From positions 1 to 64,000 of the forward strand of contig JAOTVX010000006.1 of assembly GCA_029863175.1 (NCBI GenBank): DNA of 64,000 bases, given 5' to 3'. Shown piece after piece: positions 42,856 through 52,147 of the stretch. A program made the translations under genes and the position numbers. Each line of letters starts with the position of its first letter. The first letter of the stretch is position 1. Source of the stretch: Betaproteobacteria bacterium (GTDB taxonomy: Bacteria > Pseudomonadota > Gammaproteobacteria > Burkholderiales > SG8-41). Below the pieces are notes generated by a model. The model did not search any database. It had not been told where the DNA came from and saw only the letters and a list, made by a program, of their open reading frames with translations.

Positions 42856-43562
42856 AGGAGCTTGACGCACGGTCCTTTCATAACCACCGGTCCGGTGGGC
42901 GTGCCGCTCGGCGAACCGCCCTTGGGTTCGATACTCATGGCAATGCCCCACGCGCCTTCGATGCGCGAGGCCAGCTCCGGGGTCAGTTTCATCACCTGGT
43001 CGACATCGGTCGTGATCAGCCCGAGGGAGACCGGATTATCCTTGCCAGGCGGCAGCATCCACAGCTCCCATTCCGTGCCGGGGGCCATGGTCGGATGTTG
43101 CTGCGTCACCTTGATCCGGATGTAAGGCTCGCGCACTGCCTGCATCGAGGGCCAGGACACGGTCATTGCCGGTTGTCCCTGCGTGTCGTTCATGACCGCG
43201 ACCATCGACATGGGCGGCTGGGCTTCGGGGGCTACGCCGATGACGATGGCGAGCACGAGCGCGAAGGCGGCCCCGGAGGCGGCGAGCCCACGCCACAGGG
43301 CAAGGCTCTGCCACCAGCGCGGCTTGCGTGCTTCGCCGGCGATGCGTTGCGAGAGCGCGTTCCATACGCGTGTCGGGGGCGCGATATCGGTACCGGCGCG
43401 CGCCAGCGGGGTGAGTTTAGCTTCCCAATCCGTGACCCGGCTGCGCAGCGCGGGGTCGTAGCGCATGAGCGCCTCGAAGCGCGCCCGTGCCCGGCCGCGG
43501 AGCGTTCCGAGCACGTATTCCGCGGCGAGCTTCTCGCCCAGTTCAGGATTGCGGTATCTCAT
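42852..43562 (-). CDS. RskA-type anti-sigma factor
   Basis: A 236-residue protein. It has an N-terminal cytoplasmic anti-sigma helix region (KLAAEYVLGTLRGRARARFEAL), one membrane segment at about 90-112, and a periplasmic RskA-like C-terminal domain (GTEWELWMLPPGKDNPVSLG). It holds the cognate ECF sigma factor until an envelope signal arrives. It overlaps the sigma gene by 4 bases (ATGA), as co-translated pairs do. Confidence 0.9.
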   Translation of the reverse strand: MRYRNPELGEKLAAEYVLGTLRGRARARFEALMRYDPALRSRVTDWEAKLTPLARAGTDIAPPTRVWNALSQRIAGEARKPRWWQSLALWRGLAASGAAFALVLAIVIGVAPEAQPPMSMVAVMNDTQGQPAMTVSWPSMQAVREPYIRIKVTQQHPTMAPGTEWELWMLPPGKDNPVSLGLITTDVDQVMKLTPELASRIEGAWGIAMSIEPKGGSPSGTPTGPVVMKGPCVKLL

Positions 43563-44140
43563 GGATTCTCACCCTTCTCGAGGCAGCCCTTCAGACGCTC
43601 CAGGCCGCGCCGCACCCAGGTCTTCACGGTGCCCAGGGGCTGTTTCATGTGACCCGCCACTTCCGAATGACTCATCCCGTGAAAGAAGGCAAGCATGATG
43701 CTCTGGCGCTGCCGGGCTTCGAGGCCCTCGAGGCAATGCCCCAGCGCTGCTGCATCGCCGGCCGCCATCAGCTGTTCGACCGGCCCGGGATTCTCGTCCT
43801 GCCACGCTTCCACGGCGATCTCGTACTCATCGCCGGTCGCTTCCTGCTGCGGCCGGCGCAGCCAGTCCAGACACCGGTTGCGCACGATACTAGTCATCCA
43901 AGTGAGCGGCGCGCTCTTGGCGACGGCGTAGTCGGCGGCGTGGTTCCAGATGTTCATATAGCACTCCTGCAGCACCTCTTCAGCCCAGTCCTGTCTTCTC
44001 AATATACGTAGCGCAACGCCAAACAGTTTCGGCGCGGTGAGTGAATATAACTCACTGAATGCGCTCTGATTTCTAAGCGCGGACTGGGACAGGAGCTCGG
44101 CCAGCCGGCTGGCCTGGGCATCACGGAGCGGCTCGCTCAT
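43559..44140 (-). CDS. ECF RNA polymerase sigma factor (SigK-like)
   Basis: A 193-residue group 4 sigma factor. Region 2 shows FSELYSLTAPKLFGVALRIL and AEEVLQECYMNIWNHAADY, with WMTSIVRNRCLDWLRR after it. Region 4 is RQSIMLAFFHGMSHSEVAGH followed by LGTVKTWVRRGLERLK (helix-turn-helix for -35 recognition). It overlaps the upstream pduO gene by 4 bases and the downstream anti-sigma gene by 4 bases. The regulon is unknown. Confidence 0.93.
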   Translation of the reverse strand: MSEPLRDAQASRLAELLSQSALRNQSAFSELYSLTAPKLFGVALRILRRQDWAEEVLQECYMNIWNHAADYAVAKSAPLTWMTSIVRNRCLDWLRRPQQEATGDEYEIAVEAWQDENPGPVEQLMAAGDAAALGHCLEGLEARQRQSIMLAFFHGMSHSEVAGHMKQPLGTVKTWVRRGLERLKGCLEKGENP

Positions 44141-44688
44141 CGATTCTTCCCCTGCTGCCACAGTACGTCCGGGCGCCCCGCTTCGCGATTGAGCACTCGG
44201 GCAACGACGAACAAGAGGTCGGAGAGGCGGTTCAGATAGTGCACCGCGAACGCCGGCACGGTTTCCCTTGCGGCCAGCGCGACTACCCGGGTTTCGGCCC
44301 GGCGACAGACGGCCCGCGCAACGTGGGCGAGGGCGGCGGAGCGTGCGCCACCGGGCAGCACGAAGTCCCTTAGCGGCGGCAGCCCGGCATTGAACTGCTC
44401 GAGCAGCTGCTCCAGCCGGGCAACGTGGCTTTCGCTCATCAGGGCATGACCCGGGATGCTGAGTTCGCCACCCAAGTCGAAAAGGTCGTGTTGCGCATCG
44501 TGCAGGCCGGCGCTGACCCTATCAGGCAGGATTTCCGCGAGTAGCACGCCGAGGGCACTGTTCAGCTCGTCCACCGCACCGATTGCCTCGATGCGCGGCG
44601 CGTCCTTCGCAACTCGCGAGCCGTCGGCGAGGCCGGTCGTGCCGCTGTCGCCGGTGCGCGTATAGATTTTGGTAAGCCGATTGGCCAT
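44137..44688 (-). CDS. pduO: Cob(I)alamin adenosyltransferase, PduO type
   Basis: Transfers adenosyl from ATP to cob(I)alamin to make coenzyme B12. It is 183 residues. The N-terminal ATP loop is LTKIYTRTGDSGTTGLADG, AIGAVDELNSALG follows, and the C-terminal block is ARAVCRRAETRVV..YLNRLSDLLFVVAR. The start at 44688 is preferred to one six residues upstream. It is the first gene of a tightly overlapped operon with the ECF sigma and anti-sigma genes. Confidence 0.94.
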   Translation of the reverse strand: MANRLTKIYTRTGDSGTTGLADGSRVAKDAPRIEAIGAVDELNSALGVLLAEILPDRVSAGLHDAQHDLFDLGGELSIPGHALMSESHVARLEQLLEQFNAGLPPLRDFVLPGGARSAALAHVARAVCRRAETRVVALAARETVPAFAVHYLNRLSDLLFVVARVLNREAGRPDVLWQQGKNR

Positions 44689-44819
44689 GCGGAACACCTT
44701 TTCCAATTATAGCGGGGCGCGACACGAGTTGCGCCGAGCGCCTGTGCGGGCCTATGCCGGCCCGCGAATAGCGTCGGTCTCGTTGCTTTATCATGTAGCC
44801 CATACGGTTCTGGTGCCCA

Positions 44820-46652
44820 ATGTCATTTCCTCCAATTCCGGATCCCCATGGCGTGGCCGTGATGGCGCTTGTCGTTATCGCCCTCGTCATGTTCGCGTCC
44901 GGCCGGATCCCCCTCGAAACCTCTTCGCTGGTGATCGTCGGCCTGTTGGTGGTCGGATTCGAGCTCTTCCCCTATACCGTTGATGGTGCAACGCTCCACT
45001 CGAGCGAATTCTTTTACGGCTTCGGTCATGAGGCCTTGGTCGCGGTGTGCGCGCTGATGATTCTTGGCCGCGGGCTCGAGTCGACCGGTGCGTTGCAACC
45101 ACTCGCAACGGGCCTTGCGCGCCTTTGGACACGCTCTCCCGCATTTTCGTTCCTGGCCACTTTGGTGTGTGCCGCATTCTTCAGTGCTTTCGTCAATAAC
45201 ACGCCGATCGTCGTGCTGCTGCTGCCCATTCTCGTCGGCGTCTCGCTGCGCAGCGAGACACGGGCTTCCGCTGTGTTGATGCCCATGGGCTTCGCGACCC
45301 TGGTCGGCGGCATGGCCACCACGATCGGCACCTCGACCAACCTTCTCGTGGTCTCGGTGGCAGCGGACCTCGGGGTGAAGCGCTTCGAAATGTTCGACTT
45401 CGCATTGCCCGTCCTCGCGGCCAGCGTTCCGGCATTCGTGTATTTGTGGCTCGTGGCGCCCCGGCTGCTGCCAGAGCGCACACCGCCGCTCAGGGACACT
45501 TCGCCGCGCGTATTCGAGGCTCTGCTGTATGTGGACGAGGAGAGCGCGGCGAAAGGCATGACCATCGAGCAGGTGCGCGAGAAGACGGGCGGCAACATCC
45601 GGATCCGGTCGGTCGAGCGCGGCGGCGGACTGGTGCTGTCTCCGGTGGCTGCACTTACCGTGTGCGCCGGAGACCGGTTGCGCGTTCAGGACACGCCGGA
45701 CAATCTGAAGGAATTCGAGCGCCAGCTGGGCGCGAAGTTGCACAACATCGGCGAGGAGGAGCCCGTCACCGAGGAGCACCCGCTATCGGCAGAGGATCAG
45801 CAGATTGCCGAGATCGTGATTACCGAGAGTTCGCCCCTGCACCGGCGCACCCTCGCGGAGCTGCGTTTTGTCGAGCGCTACAACCTGATTGCCCTGGCCA
45901 TTCATCGCCCGGGTGCGGGGAGCCCGCGCGCGGCCGACCTCTCCGATGTTCGCCTGCAGGGCGGGGACGTCCTGCTCGTGCAAGGTCCCGAGGAAAATAT
46001 CGCGGCTCTGCGCACGACGGGTCGGCTGCTCGTGCTCGATGCGACGGTCGATTTGCCGCGCACACGGCGCGCGCCGCTCGCGCTCGCGATCATGTTCGGT
46101 GTCGTGGCCGTGGCGGCCCTCGGCATCGTTCCGATCGCGGTCAGCGCGCTGATTGGTGTAATCCTGATGCTGGCGACGCGCTGCCTCGAATGGGATGACC
46201 TCACGTCCGCTCTCAGCGCACAGGTGGTGATGATCGTCGTGGCGAGCCTGGCGCTCGGGCTCGCTCTCATGCGCACCGGCGGGGCGGACTATGTGGCGCG
46301 GCTCTATGTGGCCGTCTCGGCAGGCCTGCCCCCCACGATCGTGATGAGCGGGCTCATGGCCGTCATAGCAGTGCTAACCAATATCATTTCGAACAACGCG
46401 GCTGCGGTAATCGGCACGCCCATTGCAGTGAGCATTGCCCAGCAGCTTGATTTGCCGCTCGAACCTTTCGTGCTCGCGGTCCTGTTCGGCGCGAATCTGA
46501 GCTTCGCGACGCCCATGGCTTACAAGACCAACCTGCTGATTCTTTCAGCTGGCGGCTACACGTTCTCTGATTTCCTCCGCGCTGGCGTCCCGCTCACCGT
46601 CATCATGTGGGTGGCGCTGTCCGCGGCGCTCGCGCTGCTTTACGGGCTCTAG
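44820..46652 (+). CDS. SLC13/DASS-type anion transporter with two TrkA-C domains
   Basis: A 610-residue inner membrane permease. The two halves of the membrane domain carry matching signatures: FSAFVNNTPIVVLLLPI and TTIGTSTNLLVV in the first, NIISNNAAAVIGTPIA and FATPMAYKTNLLI in the second. Between them, about residues 215-400, lie two RCK_C (TrkA-C) regulatory domains (e.g. VCAGDRLRVQDTPDNLKEF). This layout is typical of bacterial sulfate or dicarboxylate carriers. Substrate unproven; a SulP-type gene lies downstream on the other strand. Confidence 0.87.
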   Translation: MSFPPIPDPHGVAVMALVVIALVMFASGRIPLETSSLVIVGLLVVGFELFPYTVDGATLHSSEFFYGFGHEALVAVCALMILGRGLESTGALQPLATGLARLWTRSPAFSFLATLVCAAFFSAFVNNTPIVVLLLPILVGVSLRSETRASAVLMPMGFATLVGGMATTIGTSTNLLVVSVAADLGVKRFEMFDFALPVLAASVPAFVYLWLVAPRLLPERTPPLRDTSPRVFEALLYVDEESAAKGMTIEQVREKTGGNIRIRSVERGGGLVLSPVAALTVCAGDRLRVQDTPDNLKEFERQLGAKLHNIGEEEPVTEEHPLSAEDQQIAEIVITESSPLHRRTLAELRFVERYNLIALAIHRPGAGSPRAADLSDVRLQGGDVLLVQGPEENIAALRTTGRLLVLDATVDLPRTRRAPLALAIMFGVVAVAALGIVPIAVSALIGVILMLATRCLEWDDLTSALSAQVVMIVVASLALGLALMRTGGADYVARLYVAVSAGLPPTIVMSGLMAVIAVLTNIISNNAAAVIGTPIAVSIAQQLDLPLEPFVLAVLFGANLSFATPMAYKTNLLILSAGGYTFSDFLRAGVPLTVIMWVALSAALALLYGL

Positions 46653-46754
46653 CCGTGGGCCTCGACTAAACACCAGGAAACGCTGATCCAACAAAACGTG
46701 CTTGCGGGTGATGCGCGTACCGGGAGCCGCTCGTGTGAGACGGTACGGAGCTCG

Positions 46755-48563
46755 CTACTCCGTGGATGCGGTCGTGGCCCGGGGCTCGCCATTGGGCAGG
46801 GCGGCGTGACACTCCCGGAAAATGCGCAGGGTGCAGTGCCGGCAAATCTCTGAATCCAGCTGGCGGTAGATTGTCGAGACCGGCCGGCTCTTGACGGGGA
46901 ACAGGTGTCCCTCCGGGATGTCCTCGAGATAACCGCCGCGCTTCAGGAACGCATGGACGGCGTCCTTCATGCGATAGAAATAAAGCCCGCCACCCATCCG
47001 CTTGCGGCGCCGCGCTTCCTGCGCGAGCATTTCTGCGCCCGCCATATCCACGAAATTGATGCCGCTTGCCGCGATGAGCACGTGCTTTTGCCGCGGATCG
47101 CGCGCATCGATTGCCTCGAGATGGCCCTGCACGTGGTCGATCGCCCCGAAAAAGAGCGAGCCGTTCACCCGCACCATCTTGAGCTGCGGGCAATCGGGCA
47201 ATCCGCCGTCAGCCGTAAAGTGGTAGCTGTCGGGCGCCGGATCGGGCTTGACGTCGAGCAGCTGCGGCCGTGAGGTCCGGGTGAGATAAAGCATGACCGA
47301 CATGAGCACGCCGGCATAGATCGCAAACTCGAGGTCAGCGAACAGCGCGGCGGAGAACGTTAGCGCCATGACCACCGTCTCCTGTCGGCTGGTGCGCACT
47401 ACGGCGCGGATGTAGTGCGCATCGATCAGGCTATAGGCGACCATGAACAGGATCGCAGCCATGACGGCAAGTGGCAGGTAGGAGACAAGGGGCGCCACCA
47501 GGAGCAGGACGACAACGAGGAGAACGGCGGCCAGGATGGCCGCCAGCGGCGTGCGCGCGCCGGCCTCGTAGTTGAGACCACTGCGGTTGAACGAGCCGCT
47601 GCTCGCGTACGCGGAGAAGAAGCTGCCCACCACGTTCGACAGCCCCTGGCCGATGAACTCCTGGCTGCCGTCGATGCGCTGGCCGGATTTGACGGCAATG
47701 GCGCGTGCGATGGAGACCGCCTCAGTGAGCGCCAGTATGGTCACGGCAAAAGCGACCGGCAGGATCTTCTTGAGCGTGTCGGCTGAAAAATCGGGGCGCG
47801 ACAGCTCGGGCAAGCTGCCAGGGAGTGCGCCGACCGTGGCGATTCCCGTAGCTGCCTTGCCGAAGATCGTATCGAGTGCTACAGCGCAGGCCGTGCCGGC
47901 GATCATCGCCGCGATCATGTAGGGAAACTGCGGGAAAAAGCGGCGGGATACGATTGCCACGATGAGCGTCACTACGCCCACCGTGGTGACGTAGGGATTG
48001 ATCGCATCGGCCGCCAGCGCGAAGTGATACCAGGTATCGGTAAAGGACGCACCGCGCGGAATATCCACGCCAAAGAAGTTCTTCACCTGCGCCGCAAAAA
48101 TTAGGCACGCGGCGCCCGCGGTGAAGCTCACCACGACGGTATGCGAGATGAAGTTAACGAGCGCGCCCATCCGCGCCAGACCCATCGCGAGCTGGAACAG
48201 GCCGGTCAGAAACGTCAGGGTCAGCACCAGCTTGATGTACTCGGGCGAGCCGGGTATCGCCAGAGCGCTGATGCTGGCAAAAACGAAGATCGATATGATG
48301 TTGGTGGGCCCCGACACGAGGTGCCAGGACGAGCCAAACAGCGCCGCAATGATGGCCGGCACGATGGCCGCGTAGAGGCCGTATTGCGGCGGCATGCCGG
48401 CCAGGGTCGCGAACGCCACGCCCTGCGGCAGCACAACGATTGCGCCAATGACTCCGGCAAGCGCGTCGGCGCGCAGGGTCACGCGGTCTACGCGCGGCCA
48501 CCAGCGCAGCAATGGGAACAGGCGGAACGCCCAGTCGCGGGCCACGCGGGATGACGGCGTCAC
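46755..48563 (-). CDS. SulP-family anion transporter with STAS domain
   Basis: A 602-residue protein. The membrane domain opens with the SulP signature (DALAGVIGAIVVLPQGVAFA; MPPQYGLYAAIVPAIIAALF). QEFIGQGLSNVVGSFFSAYA is the second conserved block. A cytoplasmic STAS domain (about 465-555) has IAASGINFVDMAGAEML. The C-terminus carries a cysteine-rich tail (SEICRHCTLRIFRECH) that might bind metal. Family members move sulfate, bicarbonate or dicarboxylates. Confidence 0.9.
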   Translation of the reverse strand: MTPSSRVARDWAFRLFPLLRWWPRVDRVTLRADALAGVIGAIVVLPQGVAFATLAGMPPQYGLYAAIVPAIIAALFGSSWHLVSGPTNIISIFVFASISALAIPGSPEYIKLVLTLTFLTGLFQLAMGLARMGALVNFISHTVVVSFTAGAACLIFAAQVKNFFGVDIPRGASFTDTWYHFALAADAINPYVTTVGVVTLIVAIVSRRFFPQFPYMIAAMIAGTACAVALDTIFGKAATGIATVGALPGSLPELSRPDFSADTLKKILPVAFAVTILALTEAVSIARAIAVKSGQRIDGSQEFIGQGLSNVVGSFFSAYASSGSFNRSGLNYEAGARTPLAAILAAVLLVVVLLLVAPLVSYLPLAVMAAILFMVAYSLIDAHYIRAVVRTSRQETVVMALTFSAALFADLEFAIYAGVLMSVMLYLTRTSRPQLLDVKPDPAPDSYHFTADGGLPDCPQLKMVRVNGSLFFGAIDHVQGHLEAIDARDPRQKHVLIAASGINFVDMAGAEMLAQEARRRKRMGGGLYFYRMKDAVHAFLKRGGYLEDIPEGHLFPVKSRPVSTIYRQLDSEICRHCTLRIFRECHAALPNGEPRATTASTE

Positions 48564-48686
48564 GTTGCGACCGGCGATGGACCCATCATTCGATTATCCA
48601 GCAGCCCGCACCCTGGTGGCAACGCGCAGCCCTGTTCTTGTGGGTTATAATCCGGCGCGAAGATCTGACGATAAGAAGGTCCGACA

Positions 48687-49037
48687 ATGAGATTTTTCAC
48701 ACTGATTCCAGCGGCGCTCGCTGCGGCAGCGGTTGCGTTCGCCGCACCGCTGCTTGCGGCAGAAGGCGGGGACGCGGCTGCGGGCAAGGGCAAGAAATCG
48801 ATGTGCGCGGGCTGTCACGGCATCCCCGGTTACCACACGGCTTACCCCGAGGTCTACAGGGTGCCCAAGCTGGGCGGGCAGCATGCGGCGTACATCGTGA
48901 AGGCGCTCAAGGCATACCAGTCGGGCGAACGCAGCCACCCATCGATGCGCGCGATCGCGTCAGGTCTTTCGGAAAAGGACATGGCCGACCTGGCGGCCTA
49001 TTACGGTGGCGGCGCGGCGAAAACCGCTGCCAAGTAA
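48687..49037 (+). CDS. Periplasmic monoheme cytochrome c
   Basis: A 116-residue class I cytochrome c. It has a signal peptide ending ALLAAEG, the heme motif CAGCH at about 41, and the Met-containing region SHPSMRAIASGLSEKDMADLAAYYGG. It is similar to the next gene, 25 bases downstream, so the pair probably arose by duplication. Together they resemble the two halves of cytochrome c4. It likely hands electrons to a terminal oxidase or reductase. Confidence 0.88.
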   Translation: MRFFTLIPAALAAAAVAFAAPLLAAEGGDAAAGKGKKSMCAGCHGIPGYHTAYPEVYRVPKLGGQHAAYIVKALKAYQSGERSHPSMRAIASGLSEKDMADLAAYYGGGAAKTAAK

Positions 49038-49062
49038 CCCGAGTGCGACAAGGAACCCGTTG

Positions 49063-49383
49063 ATGAACAAGCTCCTACTGATTTCAATCAGTGTGCTGCT
49101 GATGGCAAGCGCACCGGCTCTCGCGGGCGACGCGGCGGCCGGCAAGACGAAGTCGAAGACCTGCGCGGCGTGCCACGGGCCGGACGGCAACAGCGTGTCA
49201 CCGGAATTTCCAAGGATCGCGGGACAGCACTACGACTACCTGGTGAAAGCACTGACGCGTTACAAGGCCGGGGAGCGCAAGAACGCGATCATGGCTCCGC
49301 AAGCGGCAAATCTTTCGCGGCGTGACATCGAGGACCTTGCGGCGTACTACTCCCAGCAGCAGGGGCTCCTCACCAAGTACTAG
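49063..49383 (+). CDS. Periplasmic monoheme cytochrome c (paralogue)
   Basis: A 106-residue class I cytochrome c with signal peptide (LLISISVLLMASAPALA), heme motif CAACH, and NAIMAPQAANLSRRDIEDLAAYY with the likely axial Met. The ATG at 49063 is chosen at the signal peptide start; an earlier in-frame ATG lies inside the preceding gene. It is followed at once by a TGATGGG array and a terminator. Confidence 0.9.
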   Translation: MNKLLLISISVLLMASAPALAGDAAAGKTKSKTCAACHGPDGNSVSPEFPRIAGQHYDYLVKALTRYKAGERKNAIMAPQAANLSRRDIEDLAAYYSQQQGLLTKY

Positions 49384-49485
49384 TGACGCGTGATGCGTGA
49401 TGGGTGATGGGTGATGGGTGATGGGCAGGCGCGGCAGTGCCGCGCTTTTTTTTCGTCCACTCACCATTCACCACTTTCCACTCAC
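49384..49485. repeat. Two-armed TGATGGG element with terminator core
   Basis: Left arm: TGACGCG, TGATGCG and four TGATGGG units (49384-49425), starting at the cytochrome stop codon. Core: an intrinsic terminator (49430-49453). Right arm: CACTCAC, CATTCAC, CACTTTC, CACTCAC (49458-49485), which supplies the nth stop codon on the other strand. This is the textbook copy of the arm-core-arm design. Confidence 0.9.
49430..49453 (+). terminator. Rho-independent terminator after the cytochromes c
   Basis: GCGCGG-CAGTG-CCGCGC hairpin followed by eight T, inside the core of the repeat element. It ends the cytochrome c transcript and lies between convergent genes. Confidence 0.8.
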
Positions 49486-50114
49486 GAAGTCTTGTGCTTG
49501 AATTCGCACAAATCACGAATCAAGCACTTCCCGCATTCCGGCTGGCGCGCCTTGCATACGTAACGCCCGTGCAGGATCAGCCAGTGGTGAGCGTCGTGCC
49601 GGAATTCCCCGGGCACCCGCTCGACTAGCTTGCGCTCGACCGCAAGCACATCCTTGCCGGGGGCGAGGCCGGTGCGGTTGGCCACGCGGAAAATATGGGT
49701 GTCAACCGCGATCGTCGGCTCGCCGAATGCGGTGTTGAGGATGACATTGGCGGTTTTGCGCCCGACGCCGGGAAGGCGCTCCAACGCCTCGCGCGTCCGG
49801 GGCACCTCACCGCCATGCTGCTCGACGAGCTGTTTGCACGCCGCAGCAAGGTTCTTCGCCTTCGTTCGGTAGAGCCCGATGCGCCGGATGTGGCGCTCGA
49901 TTCCCTTGCGTCCCAGCTTGAGCATGCCCGCCGGTGTGTTGGCCGCGTTGAACAGTCCCGGTGTCGCGAGATTTACGCTCTTGTCGGTTGCCTGCGCCGA
50001 GAGCGCGACCGCCACCAGCAGCTCGAAGGGGGACTCGAATGCGAGTTCGGTGCGCGGGGCCGGGTTTGCTGCCCTAAGGCGCTCGAACAGACTCTGGATT
50101 TCACCGGGCTTCAC
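49482..50114 (-). CDS. nth: Endonuclease III
   Basis: DNA glycosylase/AP lyase for oxidised pyrimidines. It is about 210 residues. The helix-hairpin-helix is LERLPGVGRKTANVILN with the catalytic Lys, and the catalytic Asp is in IAVDTHIFRVANR. The C-terminal [4Fe-4S] cluster is CKARQPECGKCLIRDLC. The GTG at 50112-50114 gives the standard family length; a longer frame from 50216 is rejected. The stop codon lies in a heptanucleotide arm. Confidence 0.95.
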   Translation of the reverse strand: MKPGEIQSLFERLRAANPAPRTELAFESPFELLVAVALSAQATDKSVNLATPGLFNAANTPAGMLKLGRKGIERHIRRIGLYRTKAKNLAAACKQLVEQHGGEVPRTREALERLPGVGRKTANVILNTAFGEPTIAVDTHIFRVANRTGLAPGKDVLAVERKLVERVPGEFRHDAHHWLILHGRYVCKARQPECGKCLIRDLCEFKHKTS

Positions 50115-50215
50115 GTGACGGGTGCTTTCGGCGGGCCGGCTGCGAATTCTACTGGCTTTCGGCCGGATACAAGGGGGCTGGTTTTCCGCAGCGAAACTAC
50201 TGCCGTATAAGGGCA

Positions 50216-50236
50216 CCCGTCACCGTTCACGCTTCA
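50216..50236. repeat. Short heptanucleotide arm at the rsxB 3' end
   Basis: CCCGTCA, CCGTTCA and CGCTTCA units; the last contains the complement of the rsxB stop codon. No partner arm is clear. Confidence 0.5.
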
Positions 50237-50827
50237 TCGGCGCTCGCGCAAGCGCTGGCGCGCGCGTTCCATCACTCTCGTAATCGTCGCGCGCTTGCGG
50301 CGCTCGTCGGCCTTTGCGCGCGAAGCGGCGAGATGCTCCACCCGGTCACGTTCGAGCCGTCCGTCCCGCGCCATAAACCGCCGTTTGTAGTGCGCGGCAT
50401 GCCGCAAACGATCTTGGTGTGTCGTGGGTGCCCCCGTATCGATTATTGTGATGCAGTCCACAGGACAGGCTGGCGGGCATAGCTCGCACCCGCTGCATTC
50501 GGCGGTGATCACCGTGTGCATGACGTTCGCCGCGCCAACGATCGCATCGACGGGGCACGCCTGGATGCACAAGGTGCAGCCGATGCAAGCGGGCTCGTCG
50601 ATTCTCGCCACTGCGGGGGGCTTGTGTAATCCTTCGAGCGGCTTGACCGGCCGTCCCGTCAACTCCGAGAGCGCGCGCAGCGTCCCCGACCCGCCCGGTG
50701 GACAGCGGTTGAGATCCGCATGACCGGCGGCGATTGCGTCCGCATAAGGGCGACACCCGGGATAGCCGCACTGGCGGCACTGCGTCTGCGGCAGGAGGGC
50801 ATCAATACGATCGGCGATGGAATCCAT
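50234..50827 (-). CDS. rsxB: RnfB/RsxB-type electron transport iron-sulfur protein
   Basis: About 197 residues. The N-terminal 4Fe-S domain is [20 protein letters not shown] plus NRCPPGG. Two 4Fe-4S ferredoxin motifs follow ([16 protein letters not shown] and [16 protein letters not shown]), and the tail is basic and helical. It lacks the N-terminal membrane segment of true RnfB, as betaproteobacterial versions often do, and no other rnf genes are present. It stands next to nth, a common linkage. Partner proteins are unknown. Confidence 0.88.
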   Translation of the reverse strand: MDSIADRIDALLPQTQCRQCGYPGCRPYADAIAAGHADLNRCPPGGSGTLRALSELTGRPVKPLEGLHKPPAVARIDEPACIGCTLCIQACPVDAIVGAANVMHTVITAECSGCELCPPACPVDCITIIDTGAPTTHQDRLRHAAHYKRRFMARDGRLERDRVEHLAASRAKADERRKRATITRVMERARQRLRERR

Positions 50828-50847
50828 CTTCAAGAACCAGATACTAG

Positions 50848-51019
50848 CCGCAGATAAACGCAGATAAACACAGATCTATATACACAGGAAACCCCGAACC
50901 CCGAACAAGCTTTATTCGCCGCCGATAAACGCCGATGAACGCCGAAAGGCCGAGACACAAAACCGATCGGCCTGATTAATGTAGGTTCTATATCCGTGTT
51001 TATCTGCGTTTATCGGCGG
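50848..51019. repeat. CAGATAAACG (10-base period) element with inverted arm before pyrD
   Basis: CAGATAAACG/CAGATAAACA units at 50851-50875, two or three CCGAACC-type heptamers at 50888-50908, and GCCGATAAAC, GCCGATGAAC, GCCGAAAGGC at 50921-50950. A core hairpin AGGCCGA/TCGGCCT leads to the inverted arm CCGTGTTTATCTGCGTTTAT at 50994-51013. The inverted arm encodes the last residues and stop of PyrD. Confidence 0.8.
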
Positions 51020-52046
51020 TTTCAATAGGGTTCTCGCACAGTGCGTTCACGCACTCGGCGACCAGTGCCGGTCCGCGGTAGATGAGGCCGGTGTAGAGCT
51101 GCACGAGCTGCGCGCCGGCTTCGATCTTGCGCCGCGCATCGTCCGCGCCGAGGATTCCTCCAACGCCAATGACCGGCACTTCGCCGGCCAAAGCGCGTGA
51201 GAGCTGCTCGATCACGGCGGTCGCGCGCGCCGCGAGCGGCGCGCCGCTCAGGCCGCCGGTCTCGTCCGCGTAACGCTGACCCGCGATCTCATCGCGCGCT
51301 GTGGTCGTGTTCGTCGCGATCGCGGCTTCAATAGCGTGCCGCCGCAGCGTATCGGCGATCGCCTGGATCTGGGCGGCGTCGAGATCCGGCGCGATCTTCA
51401 CCGCGAGCGGCACCTTTTTGCCATGCGCATCCGCCAGCCGCCGTTGCTCTGACTTCAGCGCGCCGACCAGCTGATCGAGCTCGCCGGTCCCCTGCAATGC
51501 CCGCAGGTCCTTGGTGTTGGGCGAGGAAATGTTGATCGTGACGTAGCTCGCCAGCGAATAAACCTTGCGCAGGCACGCGATGTAGTCATCAGCCGCGCGC
51601 TCGATCGGGGTGTCGGCGTTCTTTCCGATGTTGATTCCGAGCACGCCGCGGTAGCGTGTTCTACGTACGTTGTTGACCAGCCGGTCTACGCCGTCGTTAT
51701 TAAAGCCGAGCCGATTGATCACGGCTCGAGCCTGCGGCAATCGAAAAACCCGCGGTCGCGGGTTGCCAGGCTGGGGGCGCGGGGTCACGGTGCCGATCTC
51801 GATGAATCCGAATCCGAGTCTGAAAAGAGCGTCGATGAACTCGCCATTCTTGTCGAGCCCCGCCGCGAGGCCGACCGGGTTGGGAAACGAGATGCCCATC
51901 ACCTGGCGCGCGCAGTTTGCGGGCGCTGGCGGGGCCGGACGGGGCAGGCCTGTGCGCCCCAACACCTCCAAGATACGAAGCGTGACCCGATGAGCCGTTT
52001 CGGCCTCGAGCGCGAACAGAAGTGGGCGCAGCAGCGCGTAGGACAT
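51000..52046 (-). CDS. pyrD: Dihydroorotate dehydrogenase (quinone), class 2
   Basis: Membrane-associated flavoenzyme that oxidises dihydroorotate with quinone in pyrimidine synthesis. It is 348 residues. It shows [20 protein letters not shown], the FMN site [29 protein letters not shown], the catalytic Ser in [15 protein letters not shown], and the phosphate loop [19 protein letters not shown]. The tail ETADKRR and the stop codon come from a CAGATAAACG repeat. Confidence 0.96.
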   Translation of the reverse strand: MSYALLRPLLFALEAETAHRVTLRILEVLGRTGLPRPAPPAPANCARQVMGISFPNPVGLAAGLDKNGEFIDALFRLGFGFIEIGTVTPRPQPGNPRPRVFRLPQARAVINRLGFNNDGVDRLVNNVRRTRYRGVLGINIGKNADTPIERAADDYIACLRKVYSLASYVTINISSPNTKDLRALQGTGELDQLVGALKSEQRRLADAHGKKVPLAVKIAPDLDAAQIQAIADTLRRHAIEAAIATNTTTARDEIAGQRYADETGGLSGAPLAARATAVIEQLSRALAGEVPVIGVGGILGADDARRKIEAGAQLVQLYTGLIYRGPALVAECVNALCENPIETADKRR

Positions 52047-52147
52047 GCTGCCATTTTACGCGAGGGGCAATCAGCGGGCCGCGAACGAGTGTCTTGGGGC
52101 TGGCCCGCGGTACCGCGTTTTGGCGCGACACCGGCCGGCGGACCGAC

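Noticed and set aside
45446..46198. 250-codon second plus-strand frame inside the SLC13-type transporter gene
   Set aside because: Arg/Ala-rich shadow of the transporter frame, which is full length with intact motifs.
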